This document shows, piece after piece, positions 1 through 11,290 of a DNA stretch of 64,000 bases. The notes beneath the pieces were generated by a model. The model saw only the letters and a list, made by a program, of their open reading frames with translations. It did no database searches and was not told where the DNA came from. Each line of letters starts with the position of its first letter. Positions within the stretch are counted from its first letter, which is position 1. The DNA lies in NCBI RefSeq assembly GCF_963675165.1, contig NC_087378.1, forward strand, positions 5,885,205 to 5,949,204. Direction: 5' to 3'. The stretch is from Halichondria panicea (lineage: Eukaryota > Porifera > Demospongiae > Suberitida > Halichondriidae). The translations under genes were made by a program, and so were the position numbers.

Positions 1-359
1 GATACGCCCGTCTAACATACATGTATAATAAAAACAACGTCAAGAGTCGTTTACTACCTGCTCATTCTGATTTGAGCTACAAAAACTCACCTCATGGTTA
101 TTGTGGTCAATCCTGCTGATCAGGATGTCTACCAGTAGAGGGCTGTCAGATTTGGCCCTCGGATCACAGCGGTCCCTCAAAATGAACACCACAAACTCTG
201 TACATAGCAGAGTCACATCAGCTTAGGACAGTTTTACATCATACATATACATGTACATGCAAGGAGATTGCACCTTCCAAAAGTTTCCTACAATTGAGTG
301 TTTGAACAGACTTGGCCAGTACAGCTGTGCTCACTAGAATGCTCTCCTCTGACCTGGTA

Positions 360-401
<42 letters not shown>

Positions 402-3400
402 CGTGCGTGCGTGTGTGTACCACCCTTTCTAGGTACTTTAACAGACAACATAATTATGTACGTAAGTATAGTTGGATTAAAACATGTGCAGGCCGGCCGG
501 CCGGCCGGACATGCAGAACGTGTATACCGTATAGCGCAAAATTTTCGAGGGGCTTAATTTTCGCGGATTTCGTGGGTTAGAATTCTACACGAAAATTAAG
601 TCCACAAAAAGTGTTCTTTAATTAGAATTACCTGCTATCATGCAAAGATTTAAAGGCGTGGCTTCCGGTAAGCAGCCATTCCGCGAACATTGTGCAACGA
701 AATGGTTTTTAGAGGCTAATCCACGAAATATAAGTGCCTCGAAAATTTCGCGCTATACGGTATATAATATAGCTGTCACTTGTACAGTTACGATCGAATG
801 AGTCCTATCAGGAGTTCATATACCGTATTTACTTGATTAAACGCCCGGGCGTTCATTTCATATCGAAGTCTGTAAAGGGGGCGTTTAAACGAGAGGGACG
901 CTTATTCGAAAAGGGCGTTTATTGTTATGTCTACTCCAAACTCTTGCACAGCAGCAGTTATTATGCTCTTTTTGGCTGCTGCCACAGCTCTCAGCTTTAA
1001 GTCATAGGAGTGGTGTTTCTCCCTCTGTGTTGGTATCTCTCTGCATCATCTATACTGCCACGCTTGCAACTGGTTCCACGTGCTAATTTAGCTCCACCCA
1101 CAATGCCACGCCCATACATGGGCGATTATTTAAGATGGGCGTTTATTGACAAAGACAGAGCTTTTACCATGGGCGTTTAAACGAAACGGGCGTTTAATCA
1201 AGTAAATACGGTACGTACTCCTGGTCATAATTATAATGCATATACATAATTATTTCAAGATGACAAATGACATTAAAAAAAAACCAGCAGATAATACGCT
1301 ACACAAAACAGACTCACGGTTTAATGAGTCTGTGGAGGAGGGAGACACTGAGAAGCATCTCGTGGATGGTGAAGCACACGACATTAGCCAGAATCTCCTG
1401 GGACACACCCACTATCTGCAAGGGGGGGGTGAAGATTCAATGTAACCTTGATTATGCAGAAATTTCAATATACCGTGAAAAACATCTATTGTGATCGCTT
1501 CTACAATATACATATACATGTATGAACATGGGCCTCAAAGTCTCTATAGCACGTGAGCCAGGCCACCTGTTTTAGTACAGCCCTATAAGTTATAGGAATT
1601 CTGATGGGGCATTTTACTGAACATGGAACTGTCTGATTGAGTACTCTAAATGGGATATTTCTACGTATTAAGCGTAATATATGTACAAGTTTCTACACTT
1701 ACATGACTGGTGTATTTATTTATATGCATGAGCATAATTATTATAATAAAAGAAAACCAGAAGTTTAGTTGAAACAGGCCACAATGAAGTATGTCATACT
1801 GTACTTAATTACGCAAAAACCCAGTAAGTACCTAAGACACACAACAGTGATGCTCACTTGTTCACAAAAGTCGAGCCAGGAGAGAAAGGCCTCGACGTGC
1901 CACAAGCCGTGGGTAGCAGGGGAGTGGTCAACAGTGTGTCTTCTGGTAGCATAGTCAATGCTGGGTAGGGGACGTACAGCATTGATCAGTTAAAGGTTAC
2001 TGCTGGCTCATTAATTATTCATGAGCTAGATATGATTGTGAGCAGCTAGAATGAGCTGGAAGTCCAGCTGAATGTGCATTTATACATGTACATGTAAATA
2101 TAGTACTGTACTAGAATTAGCAGAATCTTTGCAACACACCAGTAAAAGCATAGAGCGTTACAGGTTCCTCATATGGATATGGATTTTGTGTACACACTGT
2201 GGTCTGTTTTACTACTTAAATGCATGAGCATTTCCCATATAAGGAACCACAGTGCTCAACACTTTTACAAAGATTCTGCAAACTCAATCATACATGCACG
2301 TACATTGTCTCCTCCCCCCCCCTCCCCCATACATGCGCTTATAACAGTCCAACCCTACACACCATGCACTCACCCCCATCCAGCTTGACAGTCCAGAACG
2401 ACGGCAATGTGTGTGCTGGTGGGAATGAGCTGCACATGATATTGTAGCTGTGAGGCCAGGTGCACGGGCAACTGTCCAGCAGCCAATGCCTCGGTAATGG
2501 TAGTGTGTTGCAGGGAGACACAGGTGAGAAGACACTCGTAGGCCTTCATGACTACCACATTGTCTTCACTGTGGACTAGCCTCAGCAAGGCATCCGCTAT
2601 CACAAACTGCTTCTTCGAGCCCTCTTCCTACACGGATACGGGAATTATTTCTTGAATGTAATATATACAAATTAAGTGATCTAAATGCACACCGAGCAAT
2701 GAGCACCTAACTATAAATAATTGTAACAACAGAAGCCAAAAAATACATGTACCACGTCTACTGTTGTATACCAACAACAGTAGACATTTGGGAATGTACA
2801 ACACAAGATAGCAGATGAATACTGTTAGATGAATACGCACGCCAGTATCACCTTGATGAAGAAGTCTGCCAGTTTACAGTCCCGCTGCAGTCTTACACAC
2901 AGAGTCTGTATAAATTGGACTTCATCAGCTGACAACTTTTTAGAGAGCTTGAGTCCACAGTTGTCCACTTGTTTCTGAGGAAATGAACACAAACCTAAAG
3001 ATTACTGTACAAAGCACATACTTCGCTTTCTTGTATTATATACATGTACACAAATGAAATTGTGCGACCGTCTGTTTTGAACAAAATTCTCTTTTTAGGG
3101 ATGTACAGTACAAAGTGTAGCTGCCTCACAGTTTGCCAGATGTTAGCGTACCAGAATTGGCTGATGAATGCTGACATGGTGCAATATTGGCCTCTCAATG
3201 CGGCCCAGGGTGACCGTGAAGAACACTAATACTTGATGACTCATCCCTGAAGGATACTGGGGTGTGTGTGTGTGGGGAGGGTGGGTAACGAAGGAGTGTA
3301 TTCAAAATAGGATAATCGTCTAGGGGACCACAACGGGTGGGTGGGTATTGTGCAGGGTACTGGAGTGCTGTGTACAGAAAGTACACAGCACTCCAATACA

Positions 3401-3987
3401 TGTAATGTACATTGTGTAAGTGAAAAATGCTTTTCATAGAAAGCAGGAAAGATACTAACTCACATCACTCTTGCCCATTGTGTATAGTGTGTCAAGAATC
3501 TTGTGCCTCAGCACAAACTCCATGCAAGGGCCCTGCAGTGAAGAACATTACAATACATAGCCATTAGGTACACACAATCTTCACCATGGTTCCCGGGTCA
3601 CGTGGGTTTCTCTCCTCCTCCTCCCGACAGAGAATGTCCATCATCTCATTGAGTCGAGTGCCCACACCTGTCGAATTGATAGTGACGTCTGCGTCTGCAT
3701 GGGATAGTGCACTAATTTATACACAAAGTCTACGCGTGTACTGATGGCAATAAACGAACGATATGACGTACCATTATCAATAGACATGATGTCTGTGATT
3801 GCTCTCCAGTGGGCTTCAAAGTCCTCATGTTTGGACACTTGAGGAGCCAACTGCAGAATCAAAGAAAGCCCTTTATTAATGCCCACTGGTTTGGTTTTTC
3901 ATTAATGTGGCACATACAACTTACTACTTGACTGGTGACCTCGGCTGCCTGATGTAAGAAGGCTGTAAATTTACTAAACATACTCAT
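1..3987 (-). CDS. FHIP2A: FHIP2A (FAM160B1)-like subunit of the FTS-Hook-FHIP complex, 3' end off left edge
   Basis: Exons read on the minus strand: 3925-3987, 3772-3850, 3585-3667, 3464-3532, 3152-3256, 2852-2974, 2374-2627, 1858-1960, 1318-1415 and one ending at 91, which continues off the window. All junctions to 1858 are GT-AG and keep phase. The product begins [13 protein letters not shown], then [57 protein letters not shown] and [10 protein letters not shown]. This colinear series matches the RAI16/FHIP fold of FHIP2A, an adaptor linking cargo to dynein through Hook proteins (family knowledge). The junction between 1318 and the exon ending at 91 ([16 protein letters not shown]) does not keep phase with any GT-AG pair I tried, so a microexon or a sequence error may lie there. 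ALG3 ends about 210 bp upstream on the same strand. Confidence 0.85.
361..418. repeat. (TG)n microsatellite
   Basis: Runs of TG with interspersed CG steps (GTGTGCGTGTG then GCGTGCGTGC). Lies in an intron of the FHIP2A-like gene. Confidence 0.9.
524..763. mobile_element. MITE, family A (ends TACCGTATAGCG)
   Basis: Begins TACCGTATAGCGCAAAATTT and ends with the inverted form, CGCGCTATACGGTA. The interior is rich in TTTTCG and CGAAAA. The terminal TA fits a TA target duplication. Many relatives with the same termini occur in this window. Confidence 0.8.
824..1213. mobile_element. MITE, family B (ends TACCGTATTTACTTGATTAA)
   Basis: About 390 bp with terminal inverted repeats of roughly 30 bp: the left end TACCGTATTTACTTGATTAA followed by ACGCCC, and the right end GGGCGTTTAATCAAGTAAAT followed by ACGGTA. 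Internal sub-repeats of GGGCGTTTA occur. No coding capacity seen. It lies in an intron of the FHIP2A-like gene. Confidence 0.85.
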
Positions 3988-4198
3988 GACATTTAGGAGA
4001 GCAAAGACAGAGCAATTTTTGATGGAATCTCTGGCAATAATCAAGTACTTGTTAGGTAATGATCGTTAAACCATATTGGCTATAAATCACCTTTTTTGCA
4101 GCTACTTGAGAATCTTTGATGAATTGTCACCCCAATCAGATTCTTAACCGAGATTACAAAATTGTAAGCATGAGAGCACAATTATTATTACACAAAAA

Positions 4199-7100
4199 TC
4201 ATTGTTTCTTGTCTAATTTAGAGGGTGGTTCTCTGTGACTTAGATACAAGGCCAGTAGAATGAAGATGTGTGCAGAATGCAGGAGCGCTGAGGACAGCAC
4301 AGTGGAGGGGTACACATTCCAACAGTACTCAATCGTCAGCAGAAGAAAAAGTCTGCATAATTATGAACAAAAACAAAATTACAGAACTCTCTAATTAGAC
4401 TATTAGTAGTATGGCTAAGAGTGCAATATGGGATTAATAGCACGAGTAACAAGCAATGGCAAGGATACTAATTGCACGAGGCGTAGCCGAGTGCTATTAA
4501 CCTTGCCAGTGCTTGTTATGAGTGCTATTAATCCCTTATTGCACGAGTAGCCATACTATTGATTGTTAATCGTTTGTGATGCAGTTTTAAGGACATTTTT
4601 AGCTGCAGTTATTCAGTAAAAAAAATTAGCCGCGGCCGTTATTCGAACGTGCGGTCGTCAAGGCAGTAATTGCACGTCGTCATTAACGACGTGCAATTAC
4701 TGCCTTGACGACGTGCAATTACTGATACGCGATTAATCACTGTACGAATCACAGTGAATAATAGGACAAAATGCGATTACATGTATAATATTAGTATATA
4801 CTGTGCATGGTCCTTAATGGTCATCCCTAAAGAAAGACGAAGCACCTGGATTCCAAATTTGTGTAAAAAATATTCATCAACAAAAATTTATCACCACCTC
4901 TGTAATATTAGCCAAAACCTTTGTTCACTAAAAGGTGTCGGTAATAAAGGGGCCCCACTATCAATGTATAGCTAAATAATGTGTAGCTGAAAGGATCACC
5001 TTACAGCACCAACACGATTTTAGTTTACGCCTACCTAAAGCTGGCTGGCAGGTCGGTTGCCCATAACAACAGCGGGAGGCTGTGATAGTACCACACATAA
5101 AACTGGTAGTGGAGTGAACGTGAGAAACACAACCCTACAAAGTTGGAGGAGAACAGTACCCAAGCTATGTCTGCAGAAGAATAAACAGACAATACGGAAT
5201 GGTTTGTGTACCAAAATGTGTACCCCTTGACTACCTACCTGGGCAGGTGAGCCTTTTCCCTTGAGAGGGTGACCATTGCAACAATGCCTTGAATCCACCA
5301 TAAAACCTATGGAACAAACCACCAACGAATGCAAATACTTTAACCTTCAGCAATAACACATCAGTAATAACACTATAAAGGCACCGTTGTCTACACTTAT
5401 AATTATTATAACAGAAGGTATTAATTTTAACCTGGTCCAGTGTTTGCTGAGAAAGGCTACCAAGACACAAAGATGCAGTACCAGCAGTACCAAATGAAAT
5501 CCTCGGTTCAAAAACAGCCACTCAGGTACACATCGCCAGTTCACAGTCCACTGATACATAAACTGTCTACCTAAATCAAATGCCCTCTGGATATACCCCA
5601 CTGGGTTCTCTGCTAGGAAGGGTGCACCGAGGGCCAGCTGAATGAGGGCACAGAGGGACAGCCGAGGGAGTGTCCCCCTCCAGCCCCCAGTGAGGAGGAG
5701 CAGGACCAACAGTCCAGGGGAGAACAGGAGCACGTTCATTTTCACTGAGACAGCCAGGCTGTTAGCATGAATTTAAATAATTACAGCACATACATGTAGA
5801 GAGGGCACACAGTAATTATGTGCAGCAGTACATAAAGGATTTATGCCGGCTTAGTTTGATCACTTACATGTATTACTATATAGATTGGTTATGAACTGAC
5901 CAGTACATGACACACCCACCTAAACACAGCACATCCAATAGTCCACGAGTGGTTAATGAACATGAGGACGGCCACATATAGCAAGAACATAGCCACAGGG
6001 TCGTTGAAGAGCCTCAAAACAAAGATGGAATGGATCCTATAAGCTGTACATCCTAGGAACGCTAGCATGTACGGGGGATAGTGCTGGGTCTTATTCAACT
6101 GAAGGTATATGAGGAGAACTGTAGTCAGGTTGGCAAGATACAGCCCAGCAAACACCCACTGAGCCAGGGATATGTCTGACCCGTGGCTGGTCAGATAGTA
6201 CAGCCCAGTGTAGATGTACACAAAGCCTGCCGGATAACTGCATGGGAGAGATGATACTTCATTGACTACAGTGGGTCTTGCCTTCAATGGCCTCATAGGT
6301 TGGCTAATAAGCATAACTAGCTGTTATCGCAGGGAAATAGGTACGTAATTTTGTATGGTGGACATTTTTATATATTTCGTATCGAAGAGCATCATACGAA
6401 AATTTAAACTACGAAATTATTCGATTCAACGTCACTATCCTGAGCTGTATATTTAAATGGTAGTTCATACGAAACTTTGCACCAACGAAAATTACCCGCT
6501 ATACAGTAACTAGTTGTAAAAATCAGATTGCACATCGTAAGTGTGTAATCAACGACAAAATTAGCCAGTGAAAAGTTAGATGGTCGTGCTAAAAATGCTG
6601 ACAGTGCAGAAAGTGACTCTCATACCCACACGAGGAACTAAACCCTCAGAAAATTCAATTGAAGTGTCTAGTGTACAAGTGTGTGTTGGTACAGTAAAAT
6701 TAATACCATTAATGTATAGCATTGTTAGGTGTGGGTATGACGGTTAGTTTCTCTGGTTATATTGTGTGGGTGAGGGTAGTTCACCATTATGCGTGGGTAT
6801 GACTTTCTGAGGGTCACTTTCGGGTCCAGTTTTTGGTACGGGGCCCATCTAAATGTTCACTGGCTATTTGTTGATTACACCATAATTTTACTCTTTTATG
6901 ACAGACACATTTTGGGAATAAGGTTTGGTGCGTATACGGTGGCCTTTTATTAGGGGGTTGTTTAGTACACAGACTGTTCCTTTGGAGGGTGCCTGGCCTG
7001 ATTTTACAGGGACGGCCATTACCCAATATTCAACACTCACACTAGTGGTCCAGTGTCTCCTTTGAGGAGGGTGTAGTCAAAAGTCCCGTTGATAACACCC

Positions 7101-7525
7101 TCCACCTCTTGCATGTACGCTGTCCAATCAATCTCAGTGTCTGTGCACACAAATCATATTTACCACTTTAGGGCACAAGGTTACATTGTTTAAAACGAAT
7201 AAGTTTATACCCTCACCCAGGTAGATACGTCTACATGTCTTGCTAATACTATGGCAAGGAACTAGACTGTCGTAAATTTGCGTACGACCAGTCCTGTCGT
7301 ATAGTAGTATTTAGACTTCTCTCCAGCTAGGCTAAGCTCACATGGGACATAGGATATGATGGCCACCAGCACTGCAGCCTCTAGGAGGATAAGCAAGCTC
7401 CCACAGAGAAACAGATAGTCAGAATTCAGTATCAAGCTTCGTACAATGTTGTTTAGCCATCTCAAGCCAACCCACAGCGAGTTAGGACTCTCGGGCTGCA
7501 CTTCCTTTTCATCTACTGGAGCCAT
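4199..7525 (-). CDS. ALG3: ALG3, dolichyl-P-mannose alpha-1,3-mannosyltransferase of the ER
   Basis: Seven exons on the minus strand: 7342-7525, 7041-7140, 5920-6237, 5432-5758, 5239-5306, 5035-5170, 4199-4352. All are GT-AG, the phase is unbroken, and together they give 428 codons plus stop, close to the usual ALG3 length. Motifs in order: [105 protein letters not shown] and the final exon [16 protein letters not shown]. Multiple hydrophobic membrane segments are evident. The enzyme adds the first Dol-P-Man-derived mannose to Man5GlcNAc2-PP-dolichol in N-glycan assembly (family knowledge). The start is the ATG at 7525, chosen because it opens exon 1 and faces UBL7. The last intron carries two fold-back repeats. 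Confidence 0.95.
4401..4568. repeat. Imperfect fold-back (inverted repeat) element
   Basis: The left arm (about 4403-4467, TAGTAGTATGGCTAAGAGTG onward) is the imperfect reverse complement of the right arm (about 4495-4565, ending GCACGAGTAGCCATACTATT). Lies in the last intron of ALG3. No coding sequence seen. Confidence 0.7.
4650..4722. repeat. Near-perfect DNA palindrome
   Basis: GGCAGTAATTGCACGTCGT is followed within a few bases by ACGACGTGCAATTACTGCC, with flanking GTCGTCAA/TTGACGAC also paired. A third partial copy of GACGTGCAATTACTG follows. It would form a very stable hairpin. Confidence 0.85.
4795..4975. repeat. Diverged copy of an AACCTCT...GGTGTCGGTAATAAAGGGG repeat
   Basis: Contains AAAAGGTGTCGGTAATAAAG, resembling CCAAAGGTGTCCGTTATAGA at 13199-13218 and related text at 15845-15910 and 57957-58015. 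I read these as degraded copies of one dispersed repeat. Boundaries are uncertain. Confidence 0.45.
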
Positions 7526-7702
7526 GCTGCCCTGCACTGGGCCCTGGTCAAAGGTACAAACTGCCTTGTAGCTGGTAAAGGTCGCCAAAGTAAGCGATGT
7601 CACTTGGCGATTTATACCTCTCCAATTCCAAGATAATAGATATAGATACAAATATCTCAGTTATTCTACTGTCTCCTCTGTACAGTAACTGACTAGCTGA
7701 AA
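7526..7702. promoter_or_regulatory. Shared ALG3/UBL7 head-to-head intergenic region
   Basis: Only 177 bp separate the two divergent ATGs, so this interval must hold both 5' UTRs or overlapping promoters. I see no TATA box in a convincing position. A bidirectional promoter is inferred from geometry only. Confidence 0.45.
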
Positions 7703-10700
7703 ATGTCCCTTGTTTATTTGAAGCAATTGAGGGACAAAGAAAGAAAAGAACTTCCAATCGAGACATGGGAGGGCTTGACAGTGAAGGAACTGAGAGAGAC
7801 TGCTTCCAGGACTTTGGCCATTCCTCTGGACGTGTTCAGTGAGCTTATTTAACTTAATATATACTTATTATTGATATTATTGCGTTAACTACATATTCAG
7901 GCAAACACATATCCTCGTTCACGCACATACGCATGCACACAGCCTTGATATTCAATGGCCGGGTCCTCAAGTTGAATAACTCGATATCCTACTACAAAAT
8001 TACTAATAGTTGTACGATATTCTACACAAGAAAAGTCACCAAAGCCTCAGGTATGGAATTGGCTATACTTTATAGTGGTTCTCTTTTCACTATAATTATA
8101 AGTCTTTAATGCAGCTCCCCTACCAGAAGTGCAAGAGCACAGCTCCAGCTTCAACTCTCTGATCACCAATAGGCGAATGCTTACAGTGGTGGGCATGTTC
8201 CTGCATTGTATGCATGCACTTCATAATTATATGAGAATTTTGTCAGCTCTCAGTACAGAATACTCTGTCTGATGCATTATAATAATGATAATCTCTCACT
8301 TACTAGATTGGCCGCATATTAAGCAACCCTTCGTTGCTACAAGCCATGCTTGTTGGAACTCCTCTTGAAGGCAACCAAGCTCTGACCGGCGAGTGGGGGG
8401 GGGGGGGAGGGGGGGTATTAGCACTCAATGTTATATGGATTACGCATACCTCTCCCTCTGCAGATGCTCTTACTAGTCCGGCGCTACTGGCTAGTCTCTC
8501 TGATCCAGACACCATTGAAGAGTGAGTGAAGCCTGCATACATGATGTTGTCATGTATTAGTGAAGTACATACAGTATGGAGTGACACAGACTGTTAATCC
8601 TCCTCCCCCTCCCCACACACACACAAATTTAGGTACCTTAGAGAGAATCCTCACATGGCTGCATTGATGGAGAACATGCTGCGTGTTTATCAGAACTTTG
8701 ACACGAGTGGCGAGGGTGTGGATGGGGCAGATGGCGAGGGTACAGATGGGGTGGGGCAGGAAAACATGGACGATGGACGAGAGGAACAAATAAGAATGGC
8801 TCAGCAAGAAGAGGTGGCTATGTATAATTGAAATTTGGGTTTGGGCCATTTTACAGAGGTGGTCTTTGTGTATTAAAGAGCAGTTTATTTGAGAACACCT
8901 TTATATGTTTAGTTCGCTTTTCCTCATCGGTAGTCATAGAGGGATCCTTGCTGTACTTACTTATAGTATGTACACAAACAACTCTGCATACATCAATATT
9001 TGCTGTGCAGATGTTTGAGCACTCTCAAGCAATTCACGCCCATCAGCGTCAGGCACAGGTGACCACTTCTGCTCAAGGCAACCAACCCTCAATGTCACAG
9101 CCTAGTACACAGAGACAGAACAGCAGGGGAGCCATCACACAGGACCTGCTAACCTCAGCTCTGGCTGGTGCCATGAGTGGTTCCCCTCAGCCCTCACCTC
9201 TGTCCAGCCTGGACATCTCAAACAGGTGGCTCTTCAAATTGTGTAGTGAAGTAAATAAATAAATAAAATTACGTATACTATGCCAGCAATGCTTTCAGTG
9301 CACTGTGAAGTGCACTTAGTTTTCTCACATGAAGCTAATTAAACCAATTGTACTCTGTATAAATACTTTCAGTAATGTGGGTAGATTTTGATACAGCTTT
9401 CATATGCTCATGATGCCACACACACACAGTGGTCCCCCGAGTCTTTCGTCCTATCCAAGCCATCCTACTACTCAACCAGTCCAAGCAAGCAGTAACGGTG
9501 GGAGGTCGGAACAAGTTGGCAGTATTAGCAGACAGAACAACATCACTAGCAACATCCTACAACAAGCCCTCGCTTCTGCCGTCGGCAATATCTCTACAAC
9601 CTCTAACTCTCAGGTTTGTGGGTGCAATGTGTAGTAGAGGCCATTCATGTGTGAGTGAACGTACAAGCCTCCAACCTCTACATGTAGCTAGTAGTATTTA
9701 CGATTACATGGGGTGTATTGACCTGGCCACATGCAGGCTGAATGCATGATTAAGACAATGCACCTTAAAAACTCCTACTTGTATCAATGTAGCGTGAAGT
9801 GGAACGAAGGTTGACTCCACAAGAGAAGTATAGGGCACAGGTACGTACAGACCATGCACTCATTGCTGTGTATGTGTATAGCTTCACTAGGGCATTCTGA
9901 ACAAGCAATAGCCTACTTTGTAATTTGCTAGTCTCGTTCCCAGGCCTTCTTTTTATCATAGATGCTGTGTACCGTATAGCGAGAAATGTTCGAGGCACTT
10001 AAATTTCGTGGAATGGCCTCTAAAAGCGTTTCGTTGAATAAATTTCGTGGGTTGACCACTAACCGGAAGCATTCCCAGGCCACCCCTTTAATATTTGCGC
10101 GTTAATATATACCCTATAGCGGGTTATTTTCGAGGCACTAAATGTTTGCGGATTGCTCAAACTAAATATTTTGCAGATTTAATTTTTGAGGATAGAGATT
10201 CAAATGACCACACCCCTACAGTAGAGAGGTTTCAATACCGGAAGTTATCCAGGCACTAAATTTTCGAGGTTTGAGGTCAATCCTCGAAAATCTCGAAAAT
10301 AACGTACCAGCTATACTGTAGCAGATAATCCTAATGACGATATGTAGGATTGCTAACCCACGAAAACAGTGAAAATTATAAGCTATACAGTATCTCCATC
10401 AATAAAAGGTAGCAAAAGACGAAATGGGGCAGCAAAAAAATTAACGGGCGTACACGTAAAAAAAAAGGAAGGCCTGGTTTGGGAAATTGCGTGATCCACA
10501 AGGATTTTATGAGCGTAGGCCCACAATCGTGACGTAAGGTATTCTCCCAAGCAGTAATAGTTAATAAGACTAAGACACTGCCAAGGTACCAAGCTACTGG
10601 GTACCAGCGTGGCCAGCTCTGGTGGCAGTAGCTATCTGCTATGATTACTAATTAAGTTAGTTTAGGAGATCTACATTAGCATTTAGAAAGACACAAGAAA

Positions 10701-11168
10701 AACATAAACACACAACCTAGACTAGTAGTAGGTCTACATGTAGCTAGGTAGGTATAGCTAGCTTGTAAACTTCCAGTTCAAAGTCCATAATGGCCATGTC
10801 GGGCTTGCAGCCACACAACGTTTTATATTAGTCATAGATCTCTACATGGGTATCTCTACCTCTGGATGCCCATTTCACCCTTCTACTACCCTCACGCGAC
10901 TTTGCGATACAGGCTCTTAACTCTACCTCTATTTCTTTTTTTATTCCGCCAAAATTAAACGATGGTGATAAAGAACAGAAAAAGGAGACCCTGTGTAGAG
11001 GCGATAAATGTGCTGTCATATTATAATACCCACTCTATATCTCTCTCCTGTGTACAGCTTGAGCAGCTGCACTTTATGGGTATACTGGACGATGCCCTGT
11101 CCATTCAAGCTCTGGATGCAGCCGGTGGTGACATTCAAGCTGCCCTCGAGATCATATACACTAGGTGA
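7703..11168 (+). CDS. UBL7: UBL7-like protein (N-terminal ubiquitin-like, C-terminal UBA domain)
   Basis: Exons 7703-7838, 7901-8050, 8115-8188, 8307 to about 8391, 8464-8521, 8633-8813, 9011-9225, 9430-9613 and 11058-11168. Phase is kept except at the fourth donor (see findings). The first two exons form a ubiquitin-like domain (IFNGRVLKLNNSISYYKI). A middle part (LSNPSLLQAMLVGTP ... NPHMAALMENMLRVY) matches the UBL7 helical region. Ser/Gln/Pro-rich linkers contain ITQDLLTSALAGAM, close to the ITNDL motif of UBL7. The C-terminus is a UBA domain ending GGDIQAALEIIYTR before TGA. UBL7 proteins are ubiquitin receptor-like factors of incompletely defined function. The ninth exon is separated by a 1.4 kb repeat-filled intron. 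Predicted length is about 397 residues. Confidence 0.9.
9969..10392. mobile_element. Composite family A MITE fragments in UBL7 intron 8
   Basis: Contains GTACCGTATAGCGAGAAATG at the left, an internal CCCTATAGCGGGTTATTTTC at about 10110, and AGCTATACAGTA at the right. Repeated TTTTCGAGG/CTCGAAAAT motifs are typical of the family. Probably two nested or tandem copies. Confidence 0.6.
10395..11000 (-). repeat. Dispersed repeat G, copy 1 (inverted relative to 31405-32075)
   Basis: Shares, in reverse order and orientation, AGGCCTGGTTTGGGAAAT, GATCCACAAGGATTTTATGA, CACAATCGTGACGTAAGGTA, CAGCGTGGCCAGCTCTGGTG and AAAGACACAAGAAA with the 31.4-32.07 kb segment. It ends in GACCCTGTGTAGAGGC, whose relative (GAGCCTGTGTAGAGGC) occurs at 25551-25568. 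No ORF of note. Sits in UBL7 intron 8. Confidence 0.75.
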
Positions 11169-11290
11169 ATTATGGTTCACAGACTATGCGTGCCCTGCCG
11201 CCTTACTTCAATAATTATGATTAATGCTAATGTTATCTGTATTATACATGTAACTTCATGATTCATTTGATTCATTCCATTATGACTATG

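Noticed and set aside
4754..4975. 73-codon plus-strand frame near 4.8 kb
   Set aside because: Falls in a dispersed repeat inside the last ALG3 intron. No motif.
5031..5033. ALG3 appearing to end early with an in-frame TAG after ASFR
   Set aside because: The TAG lies in the donor GTAGGC. Splicing to 4352 restores the conserved CWNVYPST end in phase.
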